The notes beneath the pieces were generated by a model. That model had not been told where the DNA came from, did not search any database, and was given only the letters and a program-made list of their open reading frames with translations. From NCBI RefSeq assembly GCF_000012365.1, contig NC_007651.1, forward strand, positions 2,976,001 through 3,040,000: DNA of 64,000 nt. Direction: 5' to 3'. Source of the stretch: Burkholderia thailandensis E264 (GTDB lineage Bacteria > Pseudomonadota > Gammaproteobacteria > Burkholderiales > Burkholderiaceae). The position numbers and the translations under genes were made by a program. Shown in pieces: positions 23,645 through 33,890 of the stretch (the stretch's first letter is position 1; each line of letters begins with the position of its first letter).

Positions 23645-26512
23645 ATGAGCGACACCACGCTTGCGAAGAGTTTCGAGCCCCAGACCATCGAATCCCAATG
23701 GGGGCCGGAATGGGAAAAGCGCGGCTATGCGACCCCCGCGCTCGACCCGAGCCGGCCGGACTTCTCGATCCAGTTGCCGCCCCCGAACGTGACGGGCACG
23801 CTGCACATGGGCCACGCGTTCAATCAGACGATCATGGACGGGCTCGTGCGCTACCACCGGATGCTCGGCCACAACACGCTGTGGGTGCCCGGCACCGACC
23901 ACGCGGGCATCGCGACGCAGATCGTCGTCGAGCGCCAGCTCGATGCGCAGGGCGTGTCGCGCCACGATCTCGGCCGCGAGAAATTCGTCGAGCGCGTATG
24001 GGAATGGAAGGAGCAGTCCGGCTCGACGATCACGGGCCAGGTTCGCCGCATCGGCGCGTCGCCCGATTGGTCGCGCGAGTACTTCACGATGAACGACAAG
24101 ATGTCGGAAGCCGTGCGCGAAGTGTTCGTCCGCCTCTATGAGCAAGGGCTCATCTATCGCGGCAAGCGCCTCGTGAACTGGGACCCCGTGCTACTCACCG
24201 CCGTGTCCGATCTCGAGGTCGTGAGCGAAGAGGAAAACGGCCATCTTTGGCACATCCGATACCCGCTCGCGGACGGCTCGGGCCACCTGACCGTCGCGAC
24301 GACGCGCCCCGAGACGATGCTCGGCGACGTCGCGGTGATGGTGCATCCGGAAGACGAGCGCTACAAGCATCTCGTCGGCCAGCGCGTGAAGCTGCCGCTT
24401 TGCGACCGCGAGATTCCGATCATCGCGGACGACTACGTCGATCGCGAATTCGGCACGGGCGTCGTGAAGGTGACGCCCGCGCACGACTTCAACGACTACC
24501 AGGTCGGCCAGCGCCACCAGCTCGCGCCGATCGAGATCCTCACGCTCGACGCGAAGATCAACGACAACGCGCCCGCGGCGTACCGCGGCCTCGACCGCTT
24601 CGACGCGCGCAAGGCCGTCGTCGACGAGCTCGACGCGCAGGGCTTCCTCGAATCGGTGAAGCCGCACAAGCTGATGGTGCCGCGCGGCGACCGCACGGGC
24701 GTCGTGATCGAGCCGATGCTGACCGACCAGTGGTTCGTCGCGATGACGAAGCCCGCGCCGGAAGGCACGTTCCATCCGGGCAAGTCGATCACCGAGGTGT
24801 CGCTCGACGTCGTGCGCCGCGGCCAGATCAAGTTCGTGCCCGAGAACTGGACGACCACCTACTACCAGTGGCTCGAGAACATCCAGGACTGGTGCATCTC
24901 GCGCCAGCTGTGGTGGGGCCATCAGATTCCCGCGTGGTATGGCGAGAACGGCGAGATCTTCGTCGCGCGCAGCGAGGAAGACGCGCGCGCGCAGGCCGCC
25001 GCGAAGGGCTACGCGGGCGCGCTCAGGCGCGACGACGACGTGCTCGACACGTGGTTCTCGTCGGCGCTCGTGCCGTTCTCGTCGCTCGGCTGGCCGAACG
25101 AGACGCCCGAGATGAAACATTTCCTGCCGTCGTCGGTGCTCGTCACCGGCTTCGACATCATCTTCTTCTGGGTCGCCCGGATGGTGATGATGACGACGCA
25201 CTTCACGGGCAAGGTGCCGTTCGAGACCGTGTACGTGCACGGCCTCGTGCGCGACGCCGAAGGCCAGAAGATGTCGAAGAGCAAGGGCAACACGCTCGAC
25301 CCGATCGACATCGTCGACGGCATCGGCCTCGACGCGCTCGTCGCGAAGCGCACGACGGGCCTGATGAATCCGAAGCAGGCGGCGTCGATCGAGAAGAAGA
25401 CGCGCAAGGAATTCCCGGACGGCATCCCCGCGTTCGGCACCGACGCGCTGCGCTTCACGATGGCGTCGATGGCGACGCTCGGGCGCAACGTGAACTTCGA
25501 TCTCGCGCGCTGCGAAGGCTATCGCAACTTCTGCAACAAGCTGTGGAACGCGACGCGCTTCGTGCTGATGAACTGCGAAGGCCACGACTGCGGCTTCGAC
25601 AAGCCGGAAGTCTGCGGCGCGGGCGATTGCGGCCCCGGCGGCTATCTCGATTTCTCGCCGGCGGACCGCTGGATCGTGTCGCTCATGCAGCGCGTCGAGG
25701 CGGACATCGCGAAGGGCTTCGCCGACTATCGCTTCGACAACATCGCGAACGCGATCTACAAGTTCGTCTGGGACGAATACTGCGACTGGTATCTCGAGCT
25801 CGCGAAGGTGCAGATCCAGAACGGCACGCCCGAGCAACAGCGCGCGACGCGCCGCACGCTGCTGCGCGTGCTGGAAACGGTGCTGCGCCTCGCGCACCCG
25901 ATTATTCCGTTCATCACCGAGGCGCTGTGGCAGAAGGTCGCGCCGCTCGCCGGCCGCTATCCGGCGGGCAAGGCGGAGGGTGAAGCGTCGCTGATGGTGC
26001 AGGCCTATCCGGTCGCCGAGCCGAAGAAGCTCGACGAGGCTTCCGAACAGTGGGCGGCCGAACTGAAGGCAGTGGTCGATGCATGTCGTAATCTGCGTGG
26101 CGAGATGAACCTTTCCCCGGCGACCAAGGTGCCGCTCCTCGCGGCCGGCGACGCCGCGAAGCTGCGGGCGTTCGCGCCCTACGTGCAGGCGCTCGCGCGC
26201 CTGTCCGAAGTGCGCGTGCTGCCGGACGAAGCGGCGCTCGACGCCGACGCGCACGGCGCGCCGATCGCGATCGTCGGCGACAACAAGCTGGTGCTGAAGG
26301 TCGAGATCGACGTCGCGGCGGAACGCGAGCGCTTGTCGAAGGAGATCGCGCGCCTCGAGGGCGAAATCGCCAAGTGCAACGCGAAGCTCGGCAATGAGGC
26401 GTTCGTCGCGAAAGCGCCGCCCGCCGTGGTCGAGCAGGAGCAAAAGCGGCTCGCGGAGTTTCGGAATACGTTGACGAAACTCGGCGCACAGCTTGCACGG
26501 CTGCCGGCGTAA
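23645..26512 (+). CDS. valS: Valine-tRNA ligase
   Basis: 955 residues, class I aminoacyl-tRNA synthetase. The HMGH form of the HIGH motif is at residues 54-57 ([15 protein letters not shown]), an editing CP1 domain follows, and KMSKS is at 542-546. The C-terminal coiled-coil arm (about 890-950, [20 protein letters not shown]) that grips tRNA-Val is present. Full length and intact. Confidence 0.98.
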   Translation: MSDTTLAKSFEPQTIESQWGPEWEKRGYATPALDPSRPDFSIQLPPPNVTGTLHMGHAFNQTIMDGLVRYHRMLGHNTLWVPGTDHAGIATQIVVERQLDAQGVSRHDLGREKFVERVWEWKEQSGSTITGQVRRIGASPDWSREYFTMNDKMSEAVREVFVRLYEQGLIYRGKRLVNWDPVLLTAVSDLEVVSEEENGHLWHIRYPLADGSGHLTVATTRPETMLGDVAVMVHPEDERYKHLVGQRVKLPLCDREIPIIADDYVDREFGTGVVKVTPAHDFNDYQVGQRHQLAPIEILTLDAKINDNAPAAYRGLDRFDARKAVVDELDAQGFLESVKPHKLMVPRGDRTGVVIEPMLTDQWFVAMTKPAPEGTFHPGKSITEVSLDVVRRGQIKFVPENWTTTYYQWLENIQDWCISRQLWWGHQIPAWYGENGEIFVARSEEDARAQAAAKGYAGALRRDDDVLDTWFSSALVPFSSLGWPNETPEMKHFLPSSVLVTGFDIIFFWVARMVMMTTHFTGKVPFETVYVHGLVRDAEGQKMSKSKGNTLDPIDIVDGIGLDALVAKRTTGLMNPKQAASIEKKTRKEFPDGIPAFGTDALRFTMASMATLGRNVNFDLARCEGYRNFCNKLWNATRFVLMNCEGHDCGFDKPEVCGAGDCGPGGYLDFSPADRWIVSLMQRVEADIAKGFADYRFDNIANAIYKFVWDEYCDWYLELAKVQIQNGTPEQQRATRRTLLRVLETVLRLAHPIIPFITEALWQKVAPLAGRYPAGKAEGEASLMVQAYPVAEPKKLDEASEQWAAELKAVVDACRNLRGEMNLSPATKVPLLAAGDAAKLRAFAPYVQALARLSEVRVLPDEAALDADAHGAPIAIVGDNKLVLKVEIDVAAERERLSKEIARLEGEIAKCNAKLGNEAFVAKAPPAVVEQEQKRLAEFRNTLTKLGAQLARLPA

Positions 26513-26538
26513 CAATCCGTAAGGAATCTTGCGTTCAC

Positions 26539-26544
26539 TATAAT
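26539..26544 (+). promoter_or_regulatory. -10-like TATAAT upstream of galU
   Basis: Perfect TATAAT 55 bases before the galU ATG, in the 86-bp gap after valS. Spacing to any -35 is unclear. It suggests galU can be transcribed separately from valS. Confidence 0.4.
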
Positions 26545-26598
26545 GCTGCAATCACCATTTGATTCGACCGAATCGATACGAGGAGCAAGGGTTCAATC

Positions 26599-27483
26599 AT
26601 GTTGAAAGTCACCAAGGCGGTTTTCCCGGTCGCGGGCCTGGGCACGCGGTTCCTGCCCGCCACCAAGGCGAGCCCGAAGGAAATGCTGCCCGTCGTCGAC
26701 AAACCGTTGATCCAGTACGCGGTGGAAGAAGCAATTGCAGCCGGCATCACCGAGATGATCTTCGTGACGGGCCGCAGCAAGCGTGCGATCGAGGACCATT
26801 TCGACAAGTCGTACGAGATCGAAGCGGAGCTCGAAGCGCGCGGCAAGGAAAAGCTGCTCGAGCTCGTGCGCAGCATCAAGCCGAGCCATGTCGACTGCTT
26901 CTACGTGCGCCAGCCGGAAGCGCTCGGCCTCGGCCATGCGGTGCTGTGCGCGGAGAAGCTCGTCGCGGACAACCCGTTCGCGGTGATCCTCGCCGACGAT
27001 TTGCTCGACGGCGATCCGCCCGTGATGAAGCAGATGGTCGACGTGTTCGACCACTATCACAGCTCGGTGATCGGCGTCGAGGAGATCCCGCCCGAGGACA
27101 CGAAGTCGTACGGGATCGTCGACGGCAAGGAATGGGAAGACTCGATCATCAAGATGTCGGCGATCGTCGAGAAGCCCGCGCCCGAAGTCGCGCCGTCGAA
27201 CCTCGGCGTCGTCGGCCGCTACGTGCTCAAGCCGCGGATCTTCGATCATCTGCGCGCGCTCAAGCCGGGCGCGGGCGGCGAGCTGCAGTTGACGGACGCG
27301 ATCCAGGCGCTCCTCGCGGACGAACAGGTGCTCGCATACAAGTATCGCGGCACTCGCTTCGACTGCGGCAGCAAGCTCGGCTATCTGAAGGCGACGGTCG
27401 AGTTCGCGCTGCGCCACCCCGAAGTGAAGACCGAGTTCGAAGCGTATCTGCGCTCGCGCAGCGAAACGCGGCACGACGCATGA
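26599..27483 (+). CDS. galU: UTP-glucose-1-phosphate uridylyltransferase
   Basis: 294 residues, the usual GalU length. It makes UDP-glucose for LPS, capsule and glycan synthesis. The nucleotidyltransferase loop [19 protein letters not shown] is at residues ~14-32, and [12 protein letters not shown] and [12 protein letters not shown] are also typical. The first residues [13 protein letters not shown] fit the family start. It converges with the DUF4136 lipoprotein gene. Confidence 0.95.
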   Translation: MLKVTKAVFPVAGLGTRFLPATKASPKEMLPVVDKPLIQYAVEEAIAAGITEMIFVTGRSKRAIEDHFDKSYEIEAELEARGKEKLLELVRSIKPSHVDCFYVRQPEALGLGHAVLCAEKLVADNPFAVILADDLLDGDPPVMKQMVDVFDHYHSSVIGVEEIPPEDTKSYGIVDGKEWEDSIIKMSAIVEKPAPEVAPSNLGVVGRYVLKPRIFDHLRALKPGAGGELQLTDAIQALLADEQVLAYKYRGTRFDCGSKLGYLKATVEFALRHPEVKTEFEAYLRSRSETRHDA

Positions 27484-27491
27484 ACTCCCGC

Positions 27492-27535
27492 GCCGCGCGG
27501 CGGGCGGTGCGCATCATGCGCCGCCGCCGCGCGGC
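27492..27535. terminator. GC-rich hairpin between convergent galU and lipoprotein genes
   Basis: An imperfect inverted repeat centred near 27515 (GCGGTGCGCA / TGCGCCGCCGC arms with outer CGGCGG/CCGCCG pairing and bulges) fills most of the 76-bp convergent gap. There is no T-run, so it may be a bidirectional pause or terminator rather than a canonical one. Confidence 0.4.
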
Positions 27536-27559
27536 ACGCACCTGTCACCGCCCCCCCGC

Positions 27560-28165
27560 TCAGTTCGCGCGAACGGGCTTCACCGACACGACGCCGGGTA
27601 TCGCGTCGGCGTCGCGCTTCTTCGTTTCCACCAGCCAGCCCTTTCCGTCCGCAAACGGCACGCGCGCAAGCGCGCTGCGCACGAGCGCGGGCGCCGCGAG
27701 CAACGCATCGGGATGGCGGTCCTGCACGGCCGCCGACACGCGATACGCGTCGCTGCCGCTGCTGCGCTCGACGAAGCGCAGCGTCAGCACGTGCCGGTAG
27801 ACCGTGCCCGCGAACGGCAGCCCGAACGGCGCGGGCCCGTCGACCGCGACGCATGCCGGCTGCTGCGCGCCGCCGCAGCCCGGCATCGTCAGCGCGACGG
27901 ACGCCGGCTGCGTCGCATAGGCGATCGTTACCCGGTAGCGTGCCTGCACGCCGGACGCTTCGTCGAAGCCGCGCTGCGCGAGCTCGCGGCGCACGAGCGT
28001 CTCCACTTGCCGATAATCCGCGTTGTCGGATTGCGCGGCCGTCCGCGCGAAATCGTAGGTTCGCGCGCCCGCCAGCGCCCCCGATGCGCTGACGCCCGTC
28101 GTCACCGACGCGCATCCGGACAACAGTGCGGCCGCCAGCGCCGCCCCCGTCCACAAGACTTTCAT
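27560..28165 (-). CDS. DUF4136-type lipoprotein
   Basis: 201 residues with SD GGGAGAAGCT before the ATG. A lipoprotein signal ends in ALLSGC (Cys18). The mature part contains ARTYDFAR and VRRELAQRGFDEASGVQARYRV, the pattern of DUF4136 lipoproteins, small outer-membrane-anchored proteins of unknown function. It lies 89 bp downstream of the CHASE2 kinase gene on the same strand, so read-through from that operon is possible. Confidence 0.8.
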   Translation of the reverse strand: MKVLWTGAALAAALLSGCASVTTGVSASGALAGARTYDFARTAAQSDNADYRQVETLVRRELAQRGFDEASGVQARYRVTIAYATQPASVALTMPGCGGAQQPACVAVDGPAPFGLPFAGTVYRHVLTLRFVERSSGSDAYRVSAAVQDRHPDALLAAPALVRSALARVPFADGKGWLVETKKRDADAIPGVVSVKPVRAN

Positions 28166-28254
28166 AGCTTCTCCCATATCGCTGTTCGCCCCCGTCCTAG
28201 CCATCCGCCCGTGCACAAGCCCCACTCGCGCCGGGCGGTCGAATACTTGCGTCG

Positions 28255-30648
28255 TCACGCCAACGGCTCGTCGAGCGTCGGCAGCGACACGGTGATCGCG
28301 GTGCCGACGCCCGGCGTGCTGTCGACGCCGATGCAGCCGCCGTGCCGCACGACCACGGTCTTGACGAACGCCATGCCAAGCCCGGAGCCGGCGACTTCCG
28401 GACGCTCGTTCGTGTGAAACCGCTTGAAGCGCTCGAACAGATGCCGCTGATCCTCGAGCGAAATGCCGTAGCCCTGGTCGCGGATCACGCAATGCATGCG
28501 CTTCGCGCCCGGCTCGACCGATAGCGTACACGTGATCACCGTGTCCGTCGGGCTGTACTTGACCGCATTGTTCAACAGATTCACGAGCGCGCGGGTCATC
28601 AGCGAGCGGTCGGCGCCGACCCAGCACGGCTCGTCGCCGAACGACGTATCGATGCGGATGCGCTTCGCCTGCGCCTGCGGCCACACTTCGTCGCTCGCGT
28701 CGATCAGCAGATCGGCGAAGCTCACCGCTTCGAGCTGGTACGTCTGCGATTCCGCGCGCGCGAGCTGCACGAACTCGTCGGCGAGCATCAGCGCGCGCTG
28801 CGCGTAGCGCTCGATGCGCGCGAGCAACCCGCGCGTGTGCTCGGATTCGGCCCGCTGCCGTTCGATCTCGACGAGCGCGAGAATCGACGATTGCGGCGAG
28901 CGCATGTCGTGCGACAGCAGATGCAGCGCCTCCTCGCGCTGCCGCTCGGCCGCGTGCAGCGCGGTCACGTCGACGAGACTCGCGATCCAGCCCGTCACGT
29001 TGCCCTGCGCGTTCGTGCACGGCGCGTAGCGTAGCAGATGATCGAGGCCGCTCAGGTCGCGGACCTCGATGCCGCGCTCCATCACGTCGTTCTCGTAGTC
29101 GCGCGTCGGGTCGAGCGCGGCCGGCCAGTGCGAGCGGATCTCGACGTCCTGCTCGGCGTTGCCGTCGACCGTCTTCACGAACGACAATTCGCCGAATGCG
29201 ACGCGCAGCGGCCGCCCTTCCGGCGCGGGCGCGCTCAGCCGCGCGCAGTAGCGCTTCGCCGCGTGGTTCGCGATCAGCACGGTGCCCGCGAGATCGGTCA
29301 CGACGACGGGCTCCGGCATGCTGTCGAGGCTGTCCCACACGAAGCGCTTCATGTCCTGCACGCGCTGCGCGGCCTGCGCCATCAGCGCCATCTGCCGCTC
29401 GAGCACGTCTCCGCCGAATTCGTTGCGCTCGCGCGGCGCCTCGGGCAGCAGATGCGGCTCGTCGGCAAGGCGCTGCAGCTCGTAACGCAGGTACGACATC
29501 GTCATCTCGAGACGCCGCCAGTTCCAGATCGGATACGCGGCGATCAGCCCGAAGATCGCCGGCGCGGGCGACAGCCACAGCCGCGCCTCATAGAGCAGCG
29601 CCGCGCTCGACGCGACCGCGAGCCCGGCGAGGCTCAGCGTGAGGAGCAGCGAGCGCCACGGCGACAGCATCAGGAAGCCCGCGAGCAGCACGACGAGCGG
29701 CAGCAGCGACGCGCTGAACACGAGCCAGCCGGACACGGGCGAGATCGCGCGGCCCGTCATCAGCGTGTCGAGCACGCTCGCATGAATATAAACGCCCGGC
29801 AGCGGGCCGAACTCGCCCGAGATCGGCGTCGCGAAGCGGTCGTAGAGCCCCGAAGCGGTCGCGCCGACGATCACGATCTTGCCGCGCAGCTCGTCGGGGT
29901 TCACGCGGCCCGCGAGCACGTCGACGAACGAGATCGCCGGGTAGGTCTGCGACGCGCGGCTGAACGGGATGAAATAGCGGGACTCGCCGTTGTCGTCCTG
30001 CGCGATGTCGTGCGTGCGCCGCGCGATCGGCACCGGTTGCGCGAGCTTCAACTGGCCGTTCTCGAGCGCATGGAACACGGGCACCATCAACTGCGGCCAG
30101 CGGTGGCGGCCATCGCTCTCGAAGAGCGCGACGCTGCGCACGATGCCGTCGGGATCGACTTCGAGATTGATGTGTCCCGCGCCCGCGACATGCTGCGCGA
30201 GCACCGGCACGGGCAGATTGACGGTGCGCGTGCCGTCGCGCTCCTCCGGGCTCAGCAGCACGGGCAGGAACGTCGGCACGAGGTCGAGCGCCTTCGCGAG
30301 CGCCCGATCGTCGGCGGAAGGCTCGGTAAACAGCACGTCGTAGACGACGGCCGCCGGCTGCGTTTTCGCGAGCGCGTCGAGGAATTCCGCGTGGACGCTG
30401 CGCTGCCACGGCCAGCGGCCGAGCGTGTCGAGGCTGCGATTGTCGATCTCGACGATCACGATGTTCGACTCGATCGGCAGCTTGCGCAGCGTGAGCAGCC
30501 GATCGTAGATGATGCGGTCGACGCTCGCCGTCATCCGGCCCGCGACGCCCGCGAGGATCACCGCGACCCCGAGACAGCCGATCGCGATCCACTCGACGAG
30601 AAAGCGGCGGCCGAGCAGCCGCCGCCGTTGCGTGCGGTCGAATCTCAT
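28255..30648 (-). CDS. CHASE2-domain sensor histidine kinase
   Basis: 797 residues. An N-terminal helix (~17-36) leads to an extracytoplasmic CHASE2 sensor domain (~40-310, with NIVIVEIDNRSLDTLGRWPW and GKIVIVGATASGLYDRF). Three hydrophobic helices (~310-375), a PAS-like region (~430-550), a HisKA dimerisation domain with phospho-acceptor His580 (LLSHDMRSPQSS) and a HATPase (NLLNNAVKYS; DQGYGIS; GSGLGMAFVK) follow. It starts 10 bp after the FecR-like gene and should phosphorylate the regulator encoded at 32020-32724. The signal is unknown. Confidence 0.92.
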   Translation of the reverse strand: MRFDRTQRRRLLGRRFLVEWIAIGCLGVAVILAGVAGRMTASVDRIIYDRLLTLRKLPIESNIVIVEIDNRSLDTLGRWPWQRSVHAEFLDALAKTQPAAVVYDVLFTEPSADDRALAKALDLVPTFLPVLLSPEERDGTRTVNLPVPVLAQHVAGAGHINLEVDPDGIVRSVALFESDGRHRWPQLMVPVFHALENGQLKLAQPVPIARRTHDIAQDDNGESRYFIPFSRASQTYPAISFVDVLAGRVNPDELRGKIVIVGATASGLYDRFATPISGEFGPLPGVYIHASVLDTLMTGRAISPVSGWLVFSASLLPLVVLLAGFLMLSPWRSLLLTLSLAGLAVASSAALLYEARLWLSPAPAIFGLIAAYPIWNWRRLEMTMSYLRYELQRLADEPHLLPEAPRERNEFGGDVLERQMALMAQAAQRVQDMKRFVWDSLDSMPEPVVVTDLAGTVLIANHAAKRYCARLSAPAPEGRPLRVAFGELSFVKTVDGNAEQDVEIRSHWPAALDPTRDYENDVMERGIEVRDLSGLDHLLRYAPCTNAQGNVTGWIASLVDVTALHAAERQREEALHLLSHDMRSPQSSILALVEIERQRAESEHTRGLLARIERYAQRALMLADEFVQLARAESQTYQLEAVSFADLLIDASDEVWPQAQAKRIRIDTSFGDEPCWVGADRSLMTRALVNLLNNAVKYSPTDTVITCTLSVEPGAKRMHCVIRDQGYGISLEDQRHLFERFKRFHTNERPEVAGSGLGMAFVKTVVVRHGGCIGVDSTPGVGTAITVSLPTLDEPLA

Positions 30649-30658
30649 CCGCCGCCCA

Positions 30659-32023
30659 TCAGCGCGCGATCGTGAATGCGTTGACCGCGCTGGCCTTTTC
30701 GTAGAAACGGCCGCCTTCGTAGCGCTCCGCGATCACGCTCCAGTAGTAGTCGCCCGGCTTCAGGTTCGACACGGCGATGCGCCCGCCCTGCACGTCGACC
30801 TGGTCGACGATCGGGTTGCTCAGATCCTTCGAGCGCGACAGCACGAAGCGAAAGCGCGTCGTGCCGGCCGACTGGCTGTCTTGCGTCGTCGACCAGCGGA
30901 ACGCATAGCCGCCGTCGGCGGGCGCCGCCGACGCGTCGATGCCGAGGCGGCGGCGCTCGAACGCGTAGATGCGCGGCTGACCTTCGAGGCCGTTCGAATC
31001 GATCGCCGAGATCCGGACGAAGTAGGTCCCGTCAGGCACGTCGGCGAACGTCGCGCGCGGCGCCGTCACCTGCACTTCCCTAAACAGGTCGTACAGGCCC
31101 GCGTCGCGCGCGATCTCCACATGGTAATTCTGCGCGCCGCCGAGCGGCACGAGATCGAACGCGACCTGCGGATCATCCTGGACTTTCGCCGGATCGGCGA
31201 GCTGCGGCGCGCCGAGCAGCGCGATCGGGCTGCCGACGACGCCGCCCGCGCTCGTCACGTTGCCGAAGTTCGCATGGACGAGCGTGTCGGCCGAACGCTT
31301 CGCGCTCGGCGCGACGCCGACCGTGCCGTCAAGCACTTCGACTGTCGTCGACGCGCGGCCGTCCTTGTCGTAATTCACGCGAAAGCGCGTGCCGCGCACG
31401 CCGGCGACGACCGACGGCGAGCGGATCTGGAAGCGGTCGTCCTTCTTCTTCAGATGGGTGACTTCGCTGTCGACCGAGCCGCGGCGCAGATCGATCACGC
31501 GCTCGAGCGTGCCCGTGAGCACCGTGCGGCGCAACGTCGCGAGATCGATCTGGCTGTCGGGCGGCAGGCTCAGGTGCGTGCCGTCCGAGAGTTCGAGCGT
31601 GACGAACGCGTTCGCGCCCGTGCGCAGGCGGTCGCCTTCCGTGAGCGTCGCATCGACGGCGACGGGCGCGAACTGCGCGGAGCCGCGCCCCGCGCTCTCG
31701 ACCGTGCCGTGCGCGGCGATCACCCGCGCCGACAGCCGCTCCTTGCGCAGCCGCGCGGCGGGCAGCTTCAGCACGACGCCCGGCTGCAGATGCTTCGGCA
31801 CCGGCACGTCGTTCAGTTGCGCGACGAGCGGCCAGTCGTCCGACCCTTGCAGATAGCGGGCCGCGACGTCGTACAGCGTGTCGCCGCTACGCGTCGTGTA
31901 GTCGACGGTCTGCACGGACGGATTCTTTGTCGGCTGCGCGGCGGCGTGCTGCGCCGCACATGCCAACGCTGCTGCGCAGCACGCCGTCAGCACGTGCTTC
32001 GTCACGATCCCGCGTGCGCTCAC
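30659..32023 (-). CDS. Secreted LysM and FecR domain protein
   Basis: 454 residues from a GTG that overlaps the TGA of the response regulator (GTGA), with GGGGGA placed 7 bases before. A signal peptide (~1-30, ending HAAAQ) is followed by a LysM motif (~40-88, TTRSGDTLYDVAARYLQGSD), a peptidoglycan-binding module. A FecR domain (~100-220, IRSPSVVAGVRGTRFRVNYD) and a C-terminal ~230-residue region with fibronectin-like beta repeats follow. It is probably periplasmic and cell-wall-bound. No FecI-type sigma factor is nearby; the partner is more likely the CHASE2 kinase. Confidence 0.88.
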   Translation of the reverse strand: MSARGIVTKHVLTACCAAALACAAQHAAAQPTKNPSVQTVDYTTRSGDTLYDVAARYLQGSDDWPLVAQLNDVPVPKHLQPGVVLKLPAARLRKERLSARVIAAHGTVESAGRGSAQFAPVAVDATLTEGDRLRTGANAFVTLELSDGTHLSLPPDSQIDLATLRRTVLTGTLERVIDLRRGSVDSEVTHLKKKDDRFQIRSPSVVAGVRGTRFRVNYDKDGRASTTVEVLDGTVGVAPSAKRSADTLVHANFGNVTSAGGVVGSPIALLGAPQLADPAKVQDDPQVAFDLVPLGGAQNYHVEIARDAGLYDLFREVQVTAPRATFADVPDGTYFVRISAIDSNGLEGQPRIYAFERRRLGIDASAAPADGGYAFRWSTTQDSQSAGTTRFRFVLSRSKDLSNPIVDQVDVQGGRIAVSNLKPGDYYWSVIAERYEGGRFYEKASAVNAFTIAR

Positions 32024-32724
32024 TCGGCGTCCCCCTGCATCACGCGCTCGAGGCGGTAGCCGTATCCGTAGATCGGCGCGAGGCGGTAGCCGTTCTCCGG
32101 ACGCAGGCCGAGCTTCGTGCGCAGCATCGAGATGTGCGTGTCCATCGTGCGCGACGGGATGTCGGTCGCCTGCTTCCAGACGAGATCGAGGATGTGCGCG
32201 CGCGACAGCGGCCGGTCGAGATGCTGGAACAGCAGCAGCGCGAGTTCGAACTCCTTCTGCGTGAGGCTCACCGGCTTGTCGCCGACGTACGCCTGCTTCA
32301 GGTTCGCGTCGAACTTGTAGTTGTCGAACTCGCGGATCGACGACTCCGCGTTGACGGGATACGCGCGGCGCAGCAGCGAGCCGATACGCGCGCGCAGGAT
32401 CGGACCGGACACGGGCTTCACGACGTAGTCGTCGGCGCCCGCGTTCAGGATCTGCGTGATGCCCGCCTCGTCGTCGCGGCTCGTCATGAAGATGATCGGC
32501 AGGCGATGTTCGACCTGGTTCGCCCGCACCCACTTGAGCACTTCCTCGCCGGACATGTCCGGCACGTTCCAGTCGAGCACGAGCAAGTCGAAGGTCTCGC
32601 GCTGCAGCCGCTTCTTCAGCGCCTTGCCTTCCTTGAACGCATAGCATGTATGGCCCGCGGCCGTCAGCGTCTGACTGACAAAGTCCGTCTGGGCCTGATC
32701 GTCATCCAGTACAGCAATTCTCAT
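32020..32724 (-). CDS. OmpR-family response regulator
   Basis: 234 residues from the ATG at 32724 (GGGGT site; an upstream frame start eight codons earlier lacks one). The receiver domain (1-118) has the acidic DDD cluster at residues 7-9, phospho-acceptor Asp51 (LLVLDWNVPD) and the conserved VVKP lysine. A winged-helix DNA-binding domain (~135-230, TMDTHISMLRTKLGL) follows. It is the first gene of a three-gene operon with the LysM/FecR protein and the CHASE2 kinase. Targets are unknown; autoregulation is plausible. Confidence 0.93.
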   Translation of the reverse strand: MRIAVLDDDQAQTDFVSQTLTAAGHTCYAFKEGKALKKRLQRETFDLLVLDWNVPDMSGEEVLKWVRANQVEHRLPIIFMTSRDDEAGITQILNAGADDYVVKPVSGPILRARIGSLLRRAYPVNAESSIREFDNYKFDANLKQAYVGDKPVSLTQKEFELALLLFQHLDRPLSRAHILDLVWKQATDIPSRTMDTHISMLRTKLGLRPENGYRLAPIYGYGYRLERVMQGDAE

Positions 32725-32884
32725 AGCACCCCGCAAAACGAAATCCATTCAGGCTCCCGCGCCCGCCGTGCGGCAACGAGCAGGCCTGCGCGAGCCCCCG
32801 ATTCGTCGTAACTAGCCATTATCGGCTGAATGGTGAAGGTTGTCCGGCGCGCCACGCGCGAACCGGTATTCTATGTGATCGATC

Positions 32885-32958
32885 GCCCCATATCTCAAAA
32901 ACGGGGCACGCCTGAACGGCGTTTTCATGATGGTAGTATGAAAACGCCCGGAGATATG
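32885..32958. repeat. Nested inverted repeats upstream of the response regulator
   Basis: The inner arms GGCGTTTTCAT (32918-32928) and ATGAAAACGCC (32938-32948) are a perfect 11-bp pair with a 9-base loop. Outside them CATATCTC (32889-32896) pairs with GAGATATG (32951-32958). A third pair, GCCCC (32885-32889) with GGGGC (32903-32907), overlaps the outer arm and would exclude it. The block lies ~160 bp upstream of the regulator operon and just past the hypothetical gene ending at 33015. Confidence 0.6.
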
Positions 32959-33014
32959 TGCGTACCGCCGCGTAATTATGTCAACGCGCGGCCAGCGCCA
33001 CGGCGAGACAACCG

Positions 33015-33401
33015 TCAGGCAGGATCGATTTCGAGCACATCGGGTGCGATCGCACGCGGCGCGCGCTGCAAGGCTTCGTGCAGGCGGCCGCGCACGTGCT
33101 CCCATGCGGCGCCCGCGTAGTCCGGCTGCCCGGCCGCCCACGCGTGCGCGAGGTCGAACACGCGCTCGACGGTCGCGGCGCACCGCGTCAGGTCCGGCTC
33201 CGGGCCGCCGAGCGCTTCGCGCATCCATTCGGCGAGCCACGGCATTTCGTTCGCGCTCGAATCCGCATACGCTTCCAGCGCGGCGCGCGCATGCCGGTCA
33301 TGCTCGGGGTCGAGCTCGACGCGCTGGATCGGCCGCGCCCGTTCGCGCACCCTGCCGTTCGGCTCGAACGGTATCCGAATCGTTCCCGATCTGAACAGCA
33401 T
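33015..33401 (-). CDS. Hypothetical protein, 128 residues
   Basis: No family recognised. The ATG has a strong Shine-Dalgarno (GGGGGAGGTC directly before it), and codon use follows the local high-GC3 pattern. It has no signal peptide or membrane helix; residues ~35-120 look all-helical (ALEAYADSSANEMPWLAEWM). It stands alone between the signalling operon and tusA. It is likely a real gene. Confidence 0.6.
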   Translation of the reverse strand: MLFRSGTIRIPFEPNGRVRERARPIQRVELDPEHDRHARAALEAYADSSANEMPWLAEWMREALGGPEPDLTRCAATVERVFDLAHAWAAGQPDYAGAAWEHVRGRLHEALQRAPRAIAPDVLEIDPA

Positions 33402-33659
33402 GACCTCCCCCTGTTTGCCGCGGCGACATACACGAGCACGTTCTTTGCGATACGCCCCGCTCGCAGCCGCCGTGCGACACGGCGCAATTCTGCAGACGAG
33501 ACTTGACAGCGCAGTATAGGCAACGTGCGCAAGAAGGTGGTTTAAGGATTGTTAGACGCGAAGCGGCACGAATGGCAGGCGAATGGCCGGCGGACGGCCG
33601 GGTTCCGCCGCTCGCGAGCGGCGCGCCCGATGCGCAGCCGCGCCGCGCGCCCGCGCGCG

Positions 33660-33890
33660 TCAGCGGCGGCGCATCAGAAAGACGAACGTCTTGTCCTGCG
33701 TCGTCGACGATTCGACGATCTCGTTGCCCGTCTGCTTCGCGAACGCGGCGAAGTCGCGCTGCGAGCCGGGATCGGTGGCTAGCACCTTCAGAATCTGGCC
33801 GCTTTCCATGTCGGCGAGCGCTTTCTTCGCGCGCAGGATCGGCAGCGGGCAATTGAGCCCGCGCGCGTCCACTTCCTTGTGAATGAGCAT
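33660..33890 (-). CDS. tusA: TusA/SirA-family sulfurtransferase
   Basis: 76 residues, the standard length. The Cys-Pro motif is intact (DARGLNCPLPILRAKKAL, Cys14), with the family ending TFVFLMRRR. TusA-type proteins carry persulfide sulfur, for example toward tRNA 2-thiouridine, molybdenum cofactor synthesis or redox regulation. There are no tusBCDE partners in the window, so its exact acceptor is not fixed. Confidence 0.9.
   Translation of the reverse strand: MLIHKEVDARGLNCPLPILRAKKALADMESGQILKVLATDPGSQRDFAAFAKQTGNEIVESSTTQDKTFVFLMRRR

Noticed and set aside
20356..23688. Apparent 1110-residue fusion of the nucleosidase with upstream coding sequence
   Set aside because: The upstream part reads uvrD in a wrong frame; the true nucleosidase starts at 21144 and uvrD has its own stop.
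27560..29578. Apparent extension of the DUF4136 lipoprotein into the kinase gene
   Set aside because: The lipoprotein has its own start, ribosome site and signal peptide at 28165; the extension is out of frame with the kinase.
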